DNA of 25,583 nt from assembly GCA_964569695.1 (NCBI GenBank), contig CAZMUA010000025.1, positions 1 to 25,583 of the forward strand. The letters are read 5' to 3'. The notes beneath the pieces are model-generated. The model was given only the letters and a program-made list of their open reading frames with translations. It had not been told where the DNA came from and did no database searches. Shown one piece after another: positions 1 through 7,201 of this stretch. How positions within the stretch are numbered: position 1 is the first letter of the stretch; each line of letters begins with the position of its first letter. Position numbers and translations under genes: made by a program. The stretch is from UBA8106 sp964569695. Lineage in GTDB: Bacteria > Acidobacteriota > Vicinamibacteria > Vicinamibacterales > UBA823.

Positions 1-84
1 TGCGTCATTCACTGTTTATCACTTCCGCAGGATGGTAAGTTCGCATTATACCACTGTAGCCAAGGGCCAGCGTCGGTGGAGAAG

Positions 85-537
85 TCATGACATTCTCTGC
101 ATAGGCTGAATAGAAAGTTGTATCAAAGTCATTTGTGAGGCTGCTTTTTCTATATCTTTTCGTATGGGCTTTCCATTTTTATAACCAACTTTAGCAAAAA
201 AACCGTCTATCCGACTGTGTGAACAAAGAGTATCTAGTTTATCGGCAATCATCTCATTGTTTTCATGCTCGACGGCAACTAGTGCATCAGTTAGTGTGCC
301 TTTGTATAAAATTTTAATGCTAGAGGCTTGAAGAAGATTCCTCCACCAGATATTTCGTCTATCGGTTACACAATGTAGTTTTCCCTTTGGGTCTTCAAAA
401 TAACTTACTGGAAGAGCATAATTTTTACCGGTCTTCATTCCCGCGAAATTCAAGACTACAAGGTTCTGACTAATCAGGAAATGCAAAGGCGATTTTGCAA
501 TTGCAATCGTAACCGGATTTATTATTTTCCAAAACAT
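85..537 (-). CDS. DUF385 / deazaflavin-dependent nitroreductase-like protein
   Basis: A 150-residue protein resembling the small split-barrel family DUF385 (F420-dependent nitroreductase-like). The visible family signature is around residues 33-47: G-M-K-T-G-K-x-Y-x-x-P-V-x-Y, followed by an acidic loop and a conserved-looking tryptophan pair near residues 64-65. Family members bind F420, FMN or haem-like cofactors, and many have no known substrate, so the reaction cannot be named. The start ATG at 537 is preceded by a purine-rich AGGGGGA about 12 nt upstream. The gene lies downstream of the TolB-like gene on the same strand and may share its transcript. No export signal is seen. Family assignment is moderate and function is open. 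Confidence 0.6.
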   Translation of the reverse strand: MFWKIINPVTIAIAKSPLHFLISQNLVVLNFAGMKTGKNYALPVSYFEDPKGKLHCVTDRRNIWWRNLLQASSIKILYKGTLTDALVAVEHENNEMIADKLDTLCSHSRIDGFFAKVGYKNGKPIRKDIEKAASQMTLIQLSIQPMQRMS

Positions 538-686
538 CTCAGGCGTCCCCCTAATGCATGTGCCGCCAGCGCCTCAACATGCGGTTGTGTGCGCCATCTC
601 TCTTGGGCAACAACCGGATCTACGAATGCACTCATTCCGACGACGAAAACTGCCACAGATAATTGAACGCAACATCGCTGCGTCAT
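522..686 (-). CDS. possible 54-residue exported peptide or truncated gene remnant
   Basis: A short frame starting 4 nt after the TolB-like stop codon. It encodes 54 residues that begin with a convincing Sec signal: a short basic start (MTQRCC), a hydrophobic core near residues 8-20 and a V-V-A cleavage site near residues 25-27. The mature part is only about 27 residues and ends inside the start of the next gene (overlap 522-537). There is no strong Shine-Dalgarno beyond a GATGAG near the preceding stop, so translation would depend on coupling to the upstream gene. It could be a real secreted micropeptide or the 5' end of a decayed exported protein. I do not recognise a family. Confidence 0.35.
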   Translation of the reverse strand: MTQRCCVQLSVAVFVVGMSAFVDPVVAQERWRTQPHVEALAAHALGGRLRCFGK

Positions 687-690
687 AGCG

Positions 691-1866
691 TTACTCATCA
701 CCACCCGCGTCGCTGTTCCGGCCAGAATCTCTTGGCCCAGCGGCTTCAAGTGCTTCGAGCGCCTTGGCATGATTCCACTGTCCAAGAAAAATCTGTCCGG
801 CTTGGCCACCAGCGCGATTTGACGTCCATGTTAGAACCTCGCCATTTGGTGACGGTACAGGCAATCCATCGAATCCGTCGGTGTAGGTGATTCGTATCGG
901 TTCCTTTCGACCATGGGCATCGACAATGTACAACTCAAAATTCGTGAAACCCAGTTTGTTCGATGCAAAGAAGATGTATTCGCCTGATGGATGGAAGTAC
1001 GGTGCCCAACTTATCGAGTTAAAGTCAGTGACCTGCTTCTGATCGGTGCCGTCGAGATTCATCGTCCAGACATCGGCAATCAAACCTGCCTCGTCAAAAC
1101 GCCGCCAAACGATTTGCGAACCGTCAGGGGAAAAGAACGGACCGCCGTCGTACCCCACAACATCGGTAAGCCGGCGCTGCCCTGATCCGTCGGCACGCAT
1201 AATGTAGATTTCAGCAAAGTACGACGGGTCTAGTTCTAGTTGCTTTCGCTCATCATGACTCAATTCTCGGTTGTAGGCGTCACGCATCGACGTAAACACG
1301 AGCCATTCTCCATCGGGTGAATAGCTTCCTTCAGCGTCGTACCCGTAGACGTCTGTCAATCGAGCATATTCACCGGTGTCCTGGTCGAATGTATAAATCT
1401 CCATCTCCGGGTCGTAGTCCCACGCGTATCGTCGTTCTTGCCCAGATTCGCGAAAAGCAATCTCGGCAGCTTGTAACGCCTCGGATTTTGAATCGTGCTG
1501 AGTTGAGGCATACATGATGAGCGCGCTGCCAGGTTGGAAAAAAGCACAGGTCGTCTTACCATGACCTGGTGAAATCCGGCGTGAGTCACCTGTCTCCATA
1601 TCAAGAACGTAAATCTGATAGAAGGGGTTCTCGGATTCTCGTTCACTTTGAAAAACAAGCATGCCACCGTCTGGTCGAAAATAGCCCTCTCCAGCTCGCT
1701 TGCCTGTGATCGTCAGTTGCCGGATACGCGTCAAGAAGTCAGATTCAGAGTAATCATCGTCATTCTGACTAGCAACGAAGGTCCCCGACAACCCTAGAAC
1801 CAGCACCACCGCTACAATTACTACCCTGCACATCCGTCTCCCAAAGTTTGGCATATTCCAACCCAT
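691..1866 (-). CDS. exported TolB-like (PD40) beta-propeller protein
   Basis: 391 residues. A Sec signal peptide (hydrophobic stretch near residues 13-31) is followed by an all-beta protein with at least five PD40/WD40-like repeats. These are recognisable from motifs such as F-R-P-D-G-G, Y-S-P-D-G-E-W-L-V-F, F-S-P-D-G-S-Q-I-V-W, F-H-P-S-G-E and P-S-P-N-G-E. This is the repeat type of the TolB propeller, but the N-terminal TolB domain and the tol-pal neighbours are missing, so it is not TolB itself; a periplasmic binding or scaffold role is inferred. The ATG at 1866 is preferred over one 24 nt upstream because a strong AAGGAGG sits 9 nt before it. Its promoter and leader are shared in design with the nos operon. 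Confidence 0.8.
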   Translation of the reverse strand: MGWNMPNFGRRMCRVVIVAVVLVLGLSGTFVASQNDDDYSESDFLTRIRQLTITGKRAGEGYFRPDGGMLVFQSERESENPFYQIYVLDMETGDSRRISPGHGKTTCAFFQPGSALIMYASTQHDSKSEALQAAEIAFRESGQERRYAWDYDPEMEIYTFDQDTGEYARLTDVYGYDAEGSYSPDGEWLVFTSMRDAYNRELSHDERKQLELDPSYFAEIYIMRADGSGQRRLTDVVGYDGGPFFSPDGSQIVWRRFDEAGLIADVWTMNLDGTDQKQVTDFNSISWAPYFHPSGEYIFFASNKLGFTNFELYIVDAHGRKEPIRITYTDGFDGLPVPSPNGEVLTWTSNRAGGQAGQIFLGQWNHAKALEALEAAGPRDSGRNSDAGGDE

Positions 1867-1875
1867 AATTAGTAA

Positions 1876-1882
1876 CCTCCTT
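1876..1882 (-). promoter_or_regulatory. ribosome binding site fixing the TolB-like start
   Basis: AAGGAGG on the minus strand, 9 nt upstream of the ATG at 1866. It is one of the strongest SD sequences in the window. It rules out the in-frame ATG at 1890, which would lie upstream of it. Confidence 0.8.
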
Positions 1883-1954
1883 GTGATCACTTTTCGAGTC
1901 GAACCGGTGCTCGGGATTGCCCGCCCGTATCAACCCCAAGAAGGAAAGGGCCAG

Positions 1955-2011
1955 GAGAGCACCATGAAGCGTGCCAATGACCTGCGAACTGAAGTGAGTT
2001 GCTCCAGCCAT
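1955..2011 (-). ncRNA. conserved leader motif, copy 1 (TolB-like gene)
   Basis: A 57-nt segment that matches the nos-operon leader at 21759-21814 at 47 of 57 aligned positions, with one 1-nt gap. In both places it begins a few nt after the predicted transcription start. A hairpin (1958-1975) has stem GGCAC/GTGCT and loop GCTTCATG. In the second copy the loop is identical, the loop-closing C-G pair is replaced by T-A and a G-T pair by G-C. The 1-nt gap would break any shared reading frame, which argues for a conserved RNA rather than a leader peptide. Not a riboswitch class I recognise. Confidence 0.5.
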
Positions 2012-2051
2012 ATTTATGCCATAAAAATAACATGTAAAAACAATGTTCCCT

Positions 2052-2065
2052 ATGACCTGGGTCAT
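2052..2065. promoter_or_regulatory. FNR/DNR-type palindrome, site 1 (TolB-like / regulator)
   Basis: ATGACCTGGGTCAT, a dyad centred at 2058.5 between the divergent TolB-like and Crp/Fnr genes. On the minus strand a TATTTT -10 (2029-2024) starts 29.5 bp from the centre, giving a class II geometry and a start near 2017. On the plus strand a perfect TATAAT lies at 2093-2098, but 34.5 bp from the centre. That promoter may be autoregulated differently or may be independent of the box. Binding by the regulator encoded at 2105 is inferred. Confidence 0.6.
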
Positions 2066-2104
2066 TCGGTTTAAACGATTAACGTGGTGGTTTATAATTC
2101 GCGA

Positions 2105-2794
2105 ATGATTAAAAACATCGCGGAAATGATTCAAAAAATTCCGCTGTTTCGCCATCTGACAAATGACGATCGACGTTTATTGGAAGGGGCCGTGAGCGTC
2201 AAACAGTTCTCGAGTGGTGAGGAGATTTTTAGGGAGGGCTCAGCTTCAGACAACTTTTTTTTGATTGTGGAGGGTTGCGTAAAGGTCTTTAAGGTGACCC
2301 CAGCAGGCAACAATGTCATTCTGGAAATCTTTACTGAAGGTAACCAGTTCGGTACGGTAGCAGCATACCGAGGAATCCCGTATCCAGCTTCAGCGGTAGC
2401 CCTTAAGGACACGACTTGCCTGCTAGTGAAACAAAAAGATTTTTTCAAGCTGCTCGAAGCTCACCCAAAGCTCGTCCGCGGTTTACTTCTCAGCTTGACA
2501 CATCGTTTGGTTGACTTAACGGGTCGGATTGCCAATTTGACGGGTGGACGGGTCGAGCCAAGATTTGCACGACTATTTCTCCAGATGGGTTCTGATGTTG
2601 GCACACAAGGACCAGACGGACGGATCGTACCTGTTGCGCTGTCGCGTCAGGAGTTGGCTGACTTGACCGGCACCACGGTCGAAACCTGTATACGTATCAT
2701 GAGTCGTTGGTCTAAGGAGGGCATAGTGCGCACCGAGAAGGACGGTTTTGTCGTGCTTAATTCGAAGGTGTTAGAACGGCTCTCGTTTGAATGA
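2105..2794 (+). CDS. Crp/Fnr-family transcriptional regulator (DNR/NNR-like)
   Basis: 229 residues. An N-terminal cyclic-nucleotide-binding-type beta-barrel (about residues 12-115; motif F-x-x-G-E-E-I-F-x-E-G) is followed by a dimerisation helix (about 118-147) and a C-terminal winged helix (about 150-225). The recognition helix reads T-V-E-T-C-I-R (191-197), keeping the Glu and Arg that read G and A in FNR-type half-sites but with Ile where FNR has Ser. The only cysteines are 58, 105 and 195, so the FNR Fe-S ligand cluster is absent; this points to DNR/NNR-like sensing, for example NO through haem. The ATG at 2105 is chosen because TATAAT at 2093-2098 puts transcription at or near it, leaving an ATG at 2084 outside the message. 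The mRNA may be leaderless. Confidence 0.85.
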   Translation: MIKNIAEMIQKIPLFRHLTNDDRRLLEGAVSVKQFSSGEEIFREGSASDNFFLIVEGCVKVFKVTPAGNNVILEIFTEGNQFGTVAAYRGIPYPASAVALKDTTCLLVKQKDFFKLLEAHPKLVRGLLLSLTHRLVDLTGRIANLTGGRVEPRFARLFLQMGSDVGTQGPDGRIVPVALSRQELADLTGTTVETCIRIMSRWSKEGIVRTEKDGFVVLNSKVLERLSFE

Positions 2795-2820
2795 GGGCTG
2801 TCTCACGTGACGACGGCTGC

Positions 2821-2834
2821 ATGATGCAGATCAT
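2821..2834 (+). promoter_or_regulatory. FNR/DNR-type palindrome, site 2 (hemerythrin-like gene)
   Basis: ATGATGCAGATCAT, centred at 2827.5. A TAAACT -10 at 2858-2863 starts 30.5 bp away. The predicted transcription start is about 2869-2870, which coincides with the ATG of the next gene and implies a leaderless message. The site lies 27 bp after the regulator's stop, so the gene has its own promoter. Confidence 0.6.
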
Positions 2835-2869
2835 ACGTGTTTACGGCTTGCACCTTGTAAACTTGATAA

Positions 2870-3289
2870 ATGCTCCCACGGGAGGATAAGGCAATCCTCC
2901 AGACCCGTCTTCGCCTCACACACCGGTCCCTGCTTCGACGACTCCAGGTCGATAGAGAACTATCTCCAGAGGCAGTGCTCGATATTGGAGCGGCAGTCCT
3001 ATTTCACGGTGCACTCGAAGAGTGCTCAGCCACCGCAAATGCGTCGATCATAGATGAAACCGTCCTTAAGAACTTGGCTGCCGAGCATGGCCAAATTGCT
3101 GACGATCTCGAATTTCTGGAAACTTTCTATGAAACAACGCCTGAGTCGGATGATGTTGACTCGCTTTGCCTCGCCCTGCGAGAACGTCTCCGATCGCATA
3201 TCGAACGAGATGAGCGTCTCTTTTACGAATCGCTACCGAAGTTGCAGACCGCCCAGCGAACATCGAATAGTTCTTGGTCTACCGATTGA
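2870..3289 (+). CDS. hemerythrin-like (HHE) protein
   Basis: 139 residues, predicted largely helical. The spacing of candidate metal ligands fits a hemerythrin-like four-helix bundle: H46-x3-E50, H73 and H110-x3-E114 in the typical context R-S-H-I-E-R-D-E-R-L-F-Y-E; H18 is a further candidate. Such domains carry a non-haem di-iron site that binds O2 or NO, or act in iron and nitrosative-stress responses. The domain here is short and divergent, so di-iron loading is an inference. It is cytoplasmic, with no signal sequence. No Shine-Dalgarno is visible, consistent with a leaderless start. Its place after a DNR-like regulator and under a matching box suggests an NO or redox role. Confidence 0.65.
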   Translation: MLPREDKAILQTRLRLTHRSLLRRLQVDRELSPEAVLDIGAAVLFHGALEECSATANASIIDETVLKNLAAEHGQIADDLEFLETFYETTPESDDVDSLCLALRERLRSHIERDERLFYESLPKLQTAQRTSNSSWSTD

Positions 3290-3663
3290 GTCGAGCAGGA
3301 GCGGTTACTCTAAACTGGTGACGCGGAGTGTAATATGGCACTCATAATGGTGAAAACTCACAATCCACGGGGAAGTTCGACTTGCCAGTTATCCGAGCGG
3401 CTCAAGGGACTCCCCGTTGAACCCTCCACAAACCAGCAGCAGTATGTTGGGGTGAAAACAGGAAAGACACTCGAGACTCTCAAGACAACCTTAGATCAGG
3501 TTCCAACTAGTGGAAATTATAGAGGGACAGAGAAACAACGTCCGGTCGGATGGCCTGCCGCCTGCCAAACTTGCTTCCGGGTGGGTGTTACCGCTAGCTG
3601 GAAATGTTACGGGTCTGCTATCTGGTGTATCGCCAAACGGTATGGCGTGTCTAGGCAATCACG
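3290..3663. other. noncoding stretch with one dispersed repeat
   Basis: No convincing gene. Two overlapping frames on the plus strand (from about 3335 and 3510) lack family resemblance, SD sequences and a plausible composition. The first half contains a diverged copy of a repeat found around 22.0 and 24.8 kb (see 3387-3445). The rest shows nothing I can name. Confidence 0.5.
3387..3445 (+). repeat. dispersed repeat R2, diverged copy
   Basis: Aligns with 24788-24852: TTGCCAGTTATCCGAG here against TTGGCAGTTAACCGAG there. Both continue through CGTTGAA, then AACCAGCAGCAGTA here against AATCAGCAATAGAA there. It is intergenic with no associated frame. Confidence 0.5.
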
Positions 3664-4083
3664 TTAATCAGCCCGCTCGACCGGTACTTTAAAATACACA
3701 TACCAGAAACCAATTAAGCCAACTAAACCCACAAGAATTCTTACTTCTGTGATTTCAAGAGCATGCAACACCGCGTAACCGACGAAAACGACGATCAGGG
3801 CTAGAGCGACGATCTTGGTCTTGATGGGAATTCCTGCACCTTCGCGATAATTCTTGAGATAAGGCCCGAAGGTCTTATTTGCGAGCAGCCAATCATAAAG
3901 TTCTTGGGAAGATCTAATAAAGCAGGCAGCAGCTAGGACTAGGAATACAGTTGTTGGCATGCCAGGCACAAGGACTCCAATGGCTCCTAGTCCAATAAGA
4001 AAACAACCAACCGTTATCCAAATAATTCTGACTAGAGGGTTTTTTGCTTTATTGGCGATATGAACACTTTGGTCTTTTTTCAT
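3664..4083 (-). CDS. DUF454 (YbaN-like) inner-membrane protein
   Basis: 139 residues. The family pattern is clear: a first membrane segment near residues 15-37 that runs into G-x-L-V-P-G-M-P-T-T-x-F, then A-A-C-F-x-R-S-S, then L-x-x-x-x-F-G-P-Y-L-x-N-Y-R-E-G-x-G-I, and two more hydrophobic segments in the last 50 residues. The biochemical function of DUF454 is unknown. I place the start at the ATG at 4083 because an upstream in-frame ATG at 4155 lies inside the palindrome at 4142-4155 and upstream of the predicted minus-strand promoter (TAGATT at 4118-4113). No clear SD. Divergent from the peroxiredoxin gene with a shared regulatory site. Confidence 0.75.
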   Translation of the reverse strand: MKKDQSVHIANKAKNPLVRIIWITVGCFLIGLGAIGVLVPGMPTTVFLVLAAACFIRSSQELYDWLLANKTFGPYLKNYREGAGIPIKTKIVALALIVVFVGYAVLHALEITEVRILVGLVGLIGFWYVYFKVPVERAD

Positions 4084-4141
4084 TGCTAACGTTGGATAAT
4101 TCCAAACCTTGTAATCTAACGCCGAGTTGGACCCTCCACCC

Positions 4142-4155
4142 ATGATCTGGGTCAT
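4142..4155. promoter_or_regulatory. FNR/DNR-type palindrome, site 3 (DUF454 / peroxiredoxin)
   Basis: ATGATCTGGGTCAT, centred at 4148.5 in the divergent intergenic region. To the right a TAATAT -10 at 4178-4183 begins 29.5 bp from the centre, predicting a start near 4190, 6 nt before the peroxiredoxin ATG. To the left a TAGATT at 4118-4113 begins about 30.5 bp from the centre. One box could serve both genes. Confidence 0.65.
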
Positions 4156-4195
4156 ACAAACTGGCTAGGATTATCTGTAATATCCGAAAATCGAT

Positions 4196-4726
4196 ATGAA
4201 AGTGCCCCGAGTTATATTTAAAACCAGAGTTGGCGACATCCGACCCTTGGGCGGAGGTTGCGCGATTGGCGGTGACTGGAAAAACGTCTCCACTGATGAT
4301 TTATTTATGGGAAAAAAGGTGGTGGTATTTTCATTGCCTGGTGCGTATACACCAACTTGTTCTTCACAGCAGTTGCCGGATTATGAGAAGAAATTTGATG
4401 CACTGAAGGCAAAAGGAATTGATCGAGTTTATTGCGTGTCGGTAAATGACGCTTTTGTCATGAATGCATGGTTTAGAGCGCAAGAGATAACCAAAGTGAA
4501 ACCGATTGCTGACGGTGAAGGAAAATTCACGGAAGGCATGGGCATGTTGGTAAACAAGCCCGGGCAAGGATTTGGGTTGAGATCGTGGAGATACGCTGCA
4601 GTCATAGATAACGGCGAAGCAACCAAGATGTTTATTGAAGCCGGAAAAAATGATGAGAGCGACGATGACGATCCATATATTGAATCAACACCTGAAACAA
4701 TCCTCGAATATCTAAAAAAAAATTAG
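4196..4726 (+). CDS. Prx5-type peroxiredoxin
   Basis: 176 residues of the AhpC/TSA-redoxin fold, in the Prx5 / type II peroxiredoxin subgroup. The peroxidatic cysteine is C55 in P-G-A-Y-T-P-T-C-S-S. The central segment V-N-D-A-F-V-M-N-A-W is typical of Prx5, and the conserved Arg follows near S-W-R-Y-A-A-V-I-D. It would reduce H2O2, organic peroxides or peroxynitrite in the cytoplasm. The C-terminus has an unusual acidic run (E-S-D-D-D-D) near residue 157. The start is a few nt after the predicted transcription start, so translation is probably leaderless or nearly so. Peroxynitrite defence would fit a regulon built around nitrogen oxides, but that is inference. Confidence 0.88.
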   Translation: MKVPRVIFKTRVGDIRPLGGGCAIGGDWKNVSTDDLFMGKKVVVFSLPGAYTPTCSSQQLPDYEKKFDALKAKGIDRVYCVSVNDAFVMNAWFRAQEITKVKPIADGEGKFTEGMGMLVNKPGQGFGLRSWRYAAVIDNGEATKMFIEAGKNDESDDDDPYIESTPETILEYLKKN

Positions 4727-4768
4727 CGACAAGAAGTAGTCCAAGAGCCGAGTTTTGAATATGTTGAC

Positions 4769-4850
4769 GTCCCTAAGGGGACTTGCAACAAAGGGGAACC
4801 CGAACTGGCGAGTCCCTATTGAAGGTGAGGTCACACTTGCCAGCTAATCC
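4769..4850 (+). repeat. dispersed repeat R1, copy 1
   Basis: The best-conserved part (4795-4833) matches 25421-25459 at 34 of 39 positions: GGAACCCGAACTGG, then AGTCC, then ATTGAAGGTGA and GTCA. Similarity continues more weakly on both sides. It contains nested inverted repeats (GTCCC 4769-4773 / GGGAC 4778-4782; GGGACT 4778-4783 / AGTCCC 4811-4816), so an RNA copy could fold. It could also help end transcription of the peroxiredoxin gene, though there is no T-tract. Confidence 0.55.
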
Positions 4851-5163
4851 AGTTGTAGATTATTGGTCGTCCTGAGAGTCATCAATCTCAATAATCTCAA
4901 TCGGCATAGGTGCATCTGACGAGCACCTAAACCCGTCGTTCTGGACGATGAGGACATCAAGATTGATTGTTCATGCGATAGCGCCTTCTGGCCACTGGTT
5001 CTAGCTGCGGTCCTTCAGCGTTGCTCACTACCACTCGCTCAAATCGTTCTTTTTTATTATTTTCCAAATTATGGATTACGAAATGGCTCAGTTGTCGAAG
5101 TGAGTCCCAAAAGATAGCCGCACATTTTACTCGCGGAGTGACGCTACATTTCTTGTCGCGTTC

Positions 5164-5181
5164 GTATGATTGCGGTCATAC
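5164..5181 (+). promoter_or_regulatory. FNR/DNR-type palindrome, site 4 (TPP enzyme)
   Basis: GTATGATTGCGGTCATAC, centred at 5172.5, with six base pairs on each arm. A TAAGAT -10 at 5202-5207 begins 29.5 bp from the centre, predicting a start near 5214 and a leader of about 68 nt before the ATG at 5282. Same spacing as site 3. Confidence 0.65.
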
Positions 5182-5281
5182 AAAATGCCTAGTCTTGTCG
5201 GTAAGATTTTCCGAAGTGATAAGGGATGAATTCTCATTTAAATAACCCTGACAAAGTCGTTAGAAGATCTGAGAAAAAATT

Positions 5282-7201
5282 ATGCGAAGTCAATTAAGAC
5301 AATACCTTGACGGCCAAATGTCGCGCCGGGATTTGTTTCAACGACTTCTCGCGACAGGTTTAACGGCTAGCGCCGCACAGTCGATGATTGAAGCCGCGGA
5401 TGTTGACACTCAAAAAGCCATGAACGATCCAATGTTTTACATGCAAACGGGAAGTGGTGGTGACTTGCTGATGGAACAAGTCCGCGCAGCTGGCACTCGA
5501 TTCATATTTTCCAATCCAGGGTCAATGGAAACCCCCTTCTTTGACGCTTTCACTGACCGGCCAGATCTTCAACTCATTATGGGTCTTCACGAAGGAATTG
5601 TTATTGCAATGGCGGATGGATACAACAAGGTTTCGCAGGAACCGGCTTTTGTGAACATTCATGCCGCAGTTGGCACCGCTCAGGCTGGTGGTCAACTTTA
5701 CAATGCACACTTTCATGGTTCGGCGCTTGTCGTGACAGCCGGAATGAGTGACACAACAATTTTCAGCGATGACATGGCGTTAGCACCACGGCCAGGTTTT
5801 ACTCAAGCCGACATCCCAAAACAGTTTACAAAGATTTCCTGGGAGGTCCGAGAAGGTTCATCTAGCGCGGCCGCTATTCGACGGGCTTACAAGCTGGCTT
5901 GCGCATCTCCAGGCGGACCCGTCTACGTGGCGTATTCGAGCAAGGGTTTAGGTGAACGAGTATCGGGTCGCATCTGGCCTGGCGCGAAGTTCATGTACCA
6001 GCCGAAGCCACGACCTGCGGCAGATCAGGTCGAATCCTTGAGTCGCATGTTAATTGAAGCGAAACGACCAATAATTCGATTCGGAGATGAAGTTTGGAAA
6101 AGTAAGGCACAAGCCGACGCAGTCGAGTTAGCCGAACTTCTGGGCATAGCGGTCTCCTCAAGCAGACGTGCGTTTCAAAACTTTCCAACCAGTCATCCCC
6201 AGTATGTCGCTGGAAACGTTGGTCGAAATCCGGTGTACGAAAATGGCTACTCGGACTTAATGGTTCAGTGTGGTGCGCGCGATCCTGGAGGTTCGAGTAT
6301 TCCCGACGAACCGATTACAACGGCTGGCAGTCGATACGTTGCTGTCGGCTTGGACACCAATAATATGGGCCGTACCCAACCGCTGGATCTTGCAATGGTT
6401 GCTGACTGCGGTGAGGCAATCCGATCGCTTATTGATTCTGTAAAATCAATGGTTACAAGTGGTCGCCTTGCGCGCATTCGTCAAGAGCGTCTTAGCATAA
6501 TCGAGCCAGAGGTTCTTCGCCGCACAAATGCAATTAAACGGGCAGCCCAGCGAAATCTTGGTAATTCAATGATTCATCCAGATCGTCTAGATTACGAGAT
6601 TGCTCAAGCGGCCGATCTGAATGCAATTATTGTTGAAGAAAACTTTACTGGTCGACAAAACTTTCAATCGTATGGATATCGAGACAACGAGAAACTTTTA
6701 TTAACAAAGGCAGGGTCACTCGGTTGGGGCGTGGGAGCCGCCGCCGGAGCACAGATTGCCGCACCGAGCAGGCAGGTAATACTGAATATCGGCGATGGAG
6801 CGACCATGTATTCTTCTGCTGGCTTCTGGACCATGGCTCGCTACGAGATTCCAGTCTTAACAATTGTGTGGAATAACAAGAATTATCAAATGGTTCGAAG
6901 TGCCTATTATCGATACAAAGGAAGAATGGCGGACTCTGATCACTTTCACGGCGCTTACTTAGGAGACCCGGACATTGATTTTGCGAAACTAGCTGAAGCC
7001 CAAGGAGTAAGTGGTGAACGTGTGACGTCGCCGGCTGACTTAGGTGCGGCTCTTAAACGGGGCGTAGCCGCGACCCGTGACGGAAAACCTTATCTACTGG
7101 ACGTCGCGGTTAGTCGACTTGGCGGAGGGGCCTCATCAACCTGGCACCACAAATACAGTGTTGCTGAAAATGCGAGGACCATGAGCCAAGACGAAGACTA
7201 G
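5282..7201 (+). CDS. thiamine-pyrophosphate-dependent enzyme with Tat-like N-terminus
   Basis: 639 residues of the acetolactate synthase / benzoylformate decarboxylase superfamily. Order: an N-terminal pyrimidine-binding domain with the catalytic-type Glu (E104 in G-L-H-E-G), a central domain, and a C-terminal diphosphate-binding domain with the TPP motif G-D-G (504-506) to N-N (531-532). The exact reaction cannot be read from the sequence. The first 40 residues carry M-S-R-R-D-L-F-Q-R-L-L-A followed by a weakly hydrophobic, Ala-rich stretch, which resembles a twin-arginine signal. If functional, this would be an exported TPP enzyme, which is unusual; alternatively it is an uncleaved relic. 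A box and -10 lie upstream. Confidence 0.82.
   Translation: MRSQLRQYLDGQMSRRDLFQRLLATGLTASAAQSMIEAADVDTQKAMNDPMFYMQTGSGGDLLMEQVRAAGTRFIFSNPGSMETPFFDAFTDRPDLQLIMGLHEGIVIAMADGYNKVSQEPAFVNIHAAVGTAQAGGQLYNAHFHGSALVVTAGMSDTTIFSDDMALAPRPGFTQADIPKQFTKISWEVREGSSSAAAIRRAYKLACASPGGPVYVAYSSKGLGERVSGRIWPGAKFMYQPKPRPAADQVESLSRMLIEAKRPIIRFGDEVWKSKAQADAVELAELLGIAVSSSRRAFQNFPTSHPQYVAGNVGRNPVYENGYSDLMVQCGARDPGGSSIPDEPITTAGSRYVAVGLDTNNMGRTQPLDLAMVADCGEAIRSLIDSVKSMVTSGRLARIRQERLSIIEPEVLRRTNAIKRAAQRNLGNSMIHPDRLDYEIAQAADLNAIIVEENFTGRQNFQSYGYRDNEKLLLTKAGSLGWGVGAAAGAQIAAPSRQVILNIGDGATMYSSAGFWTMARYEIPVLTIVWNNKNYQMVRSAYYRYKGRMADSDHFHGAYLGDPDIDFAKLAEAQGVSGERVTSPADLGAALKRGVAATRDGKPYLLDVAVSRLGGGASSTWHHKYSVAENARTMSQDED

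Larger units (their letters stand above)
4727..5281. other. 555-nt intergenic region: repeat R1, hairpin, regulatory box
   Basis: No gene supported. A 74-residue frame from 5021 has no family resemblance. Contents: an R1 repeat copy (4769-4850), a small perfect inverted repeat TAGGTGC/GCACCTA at 4907-4913 and 4923-4929, and the palindrome and -10 upstream of the TPP enzyme (5164-5207). The remainder is unassigned. Confidence 0.5.

Noticed and set aside
2084..2104. ATG at 2084 as regulator start
   Set aside because: It lies upstream of the TATAAT at 2093-2098, so it would not be transcribed from that promoter, and it adds residues foreign to the family.
3335..3692. Overlapping plus-strand frames of 110 and 60 codons
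   Set aside because: No SD, no family resemblance, an uneven composition, and overlap with a dispersed repeat copy.
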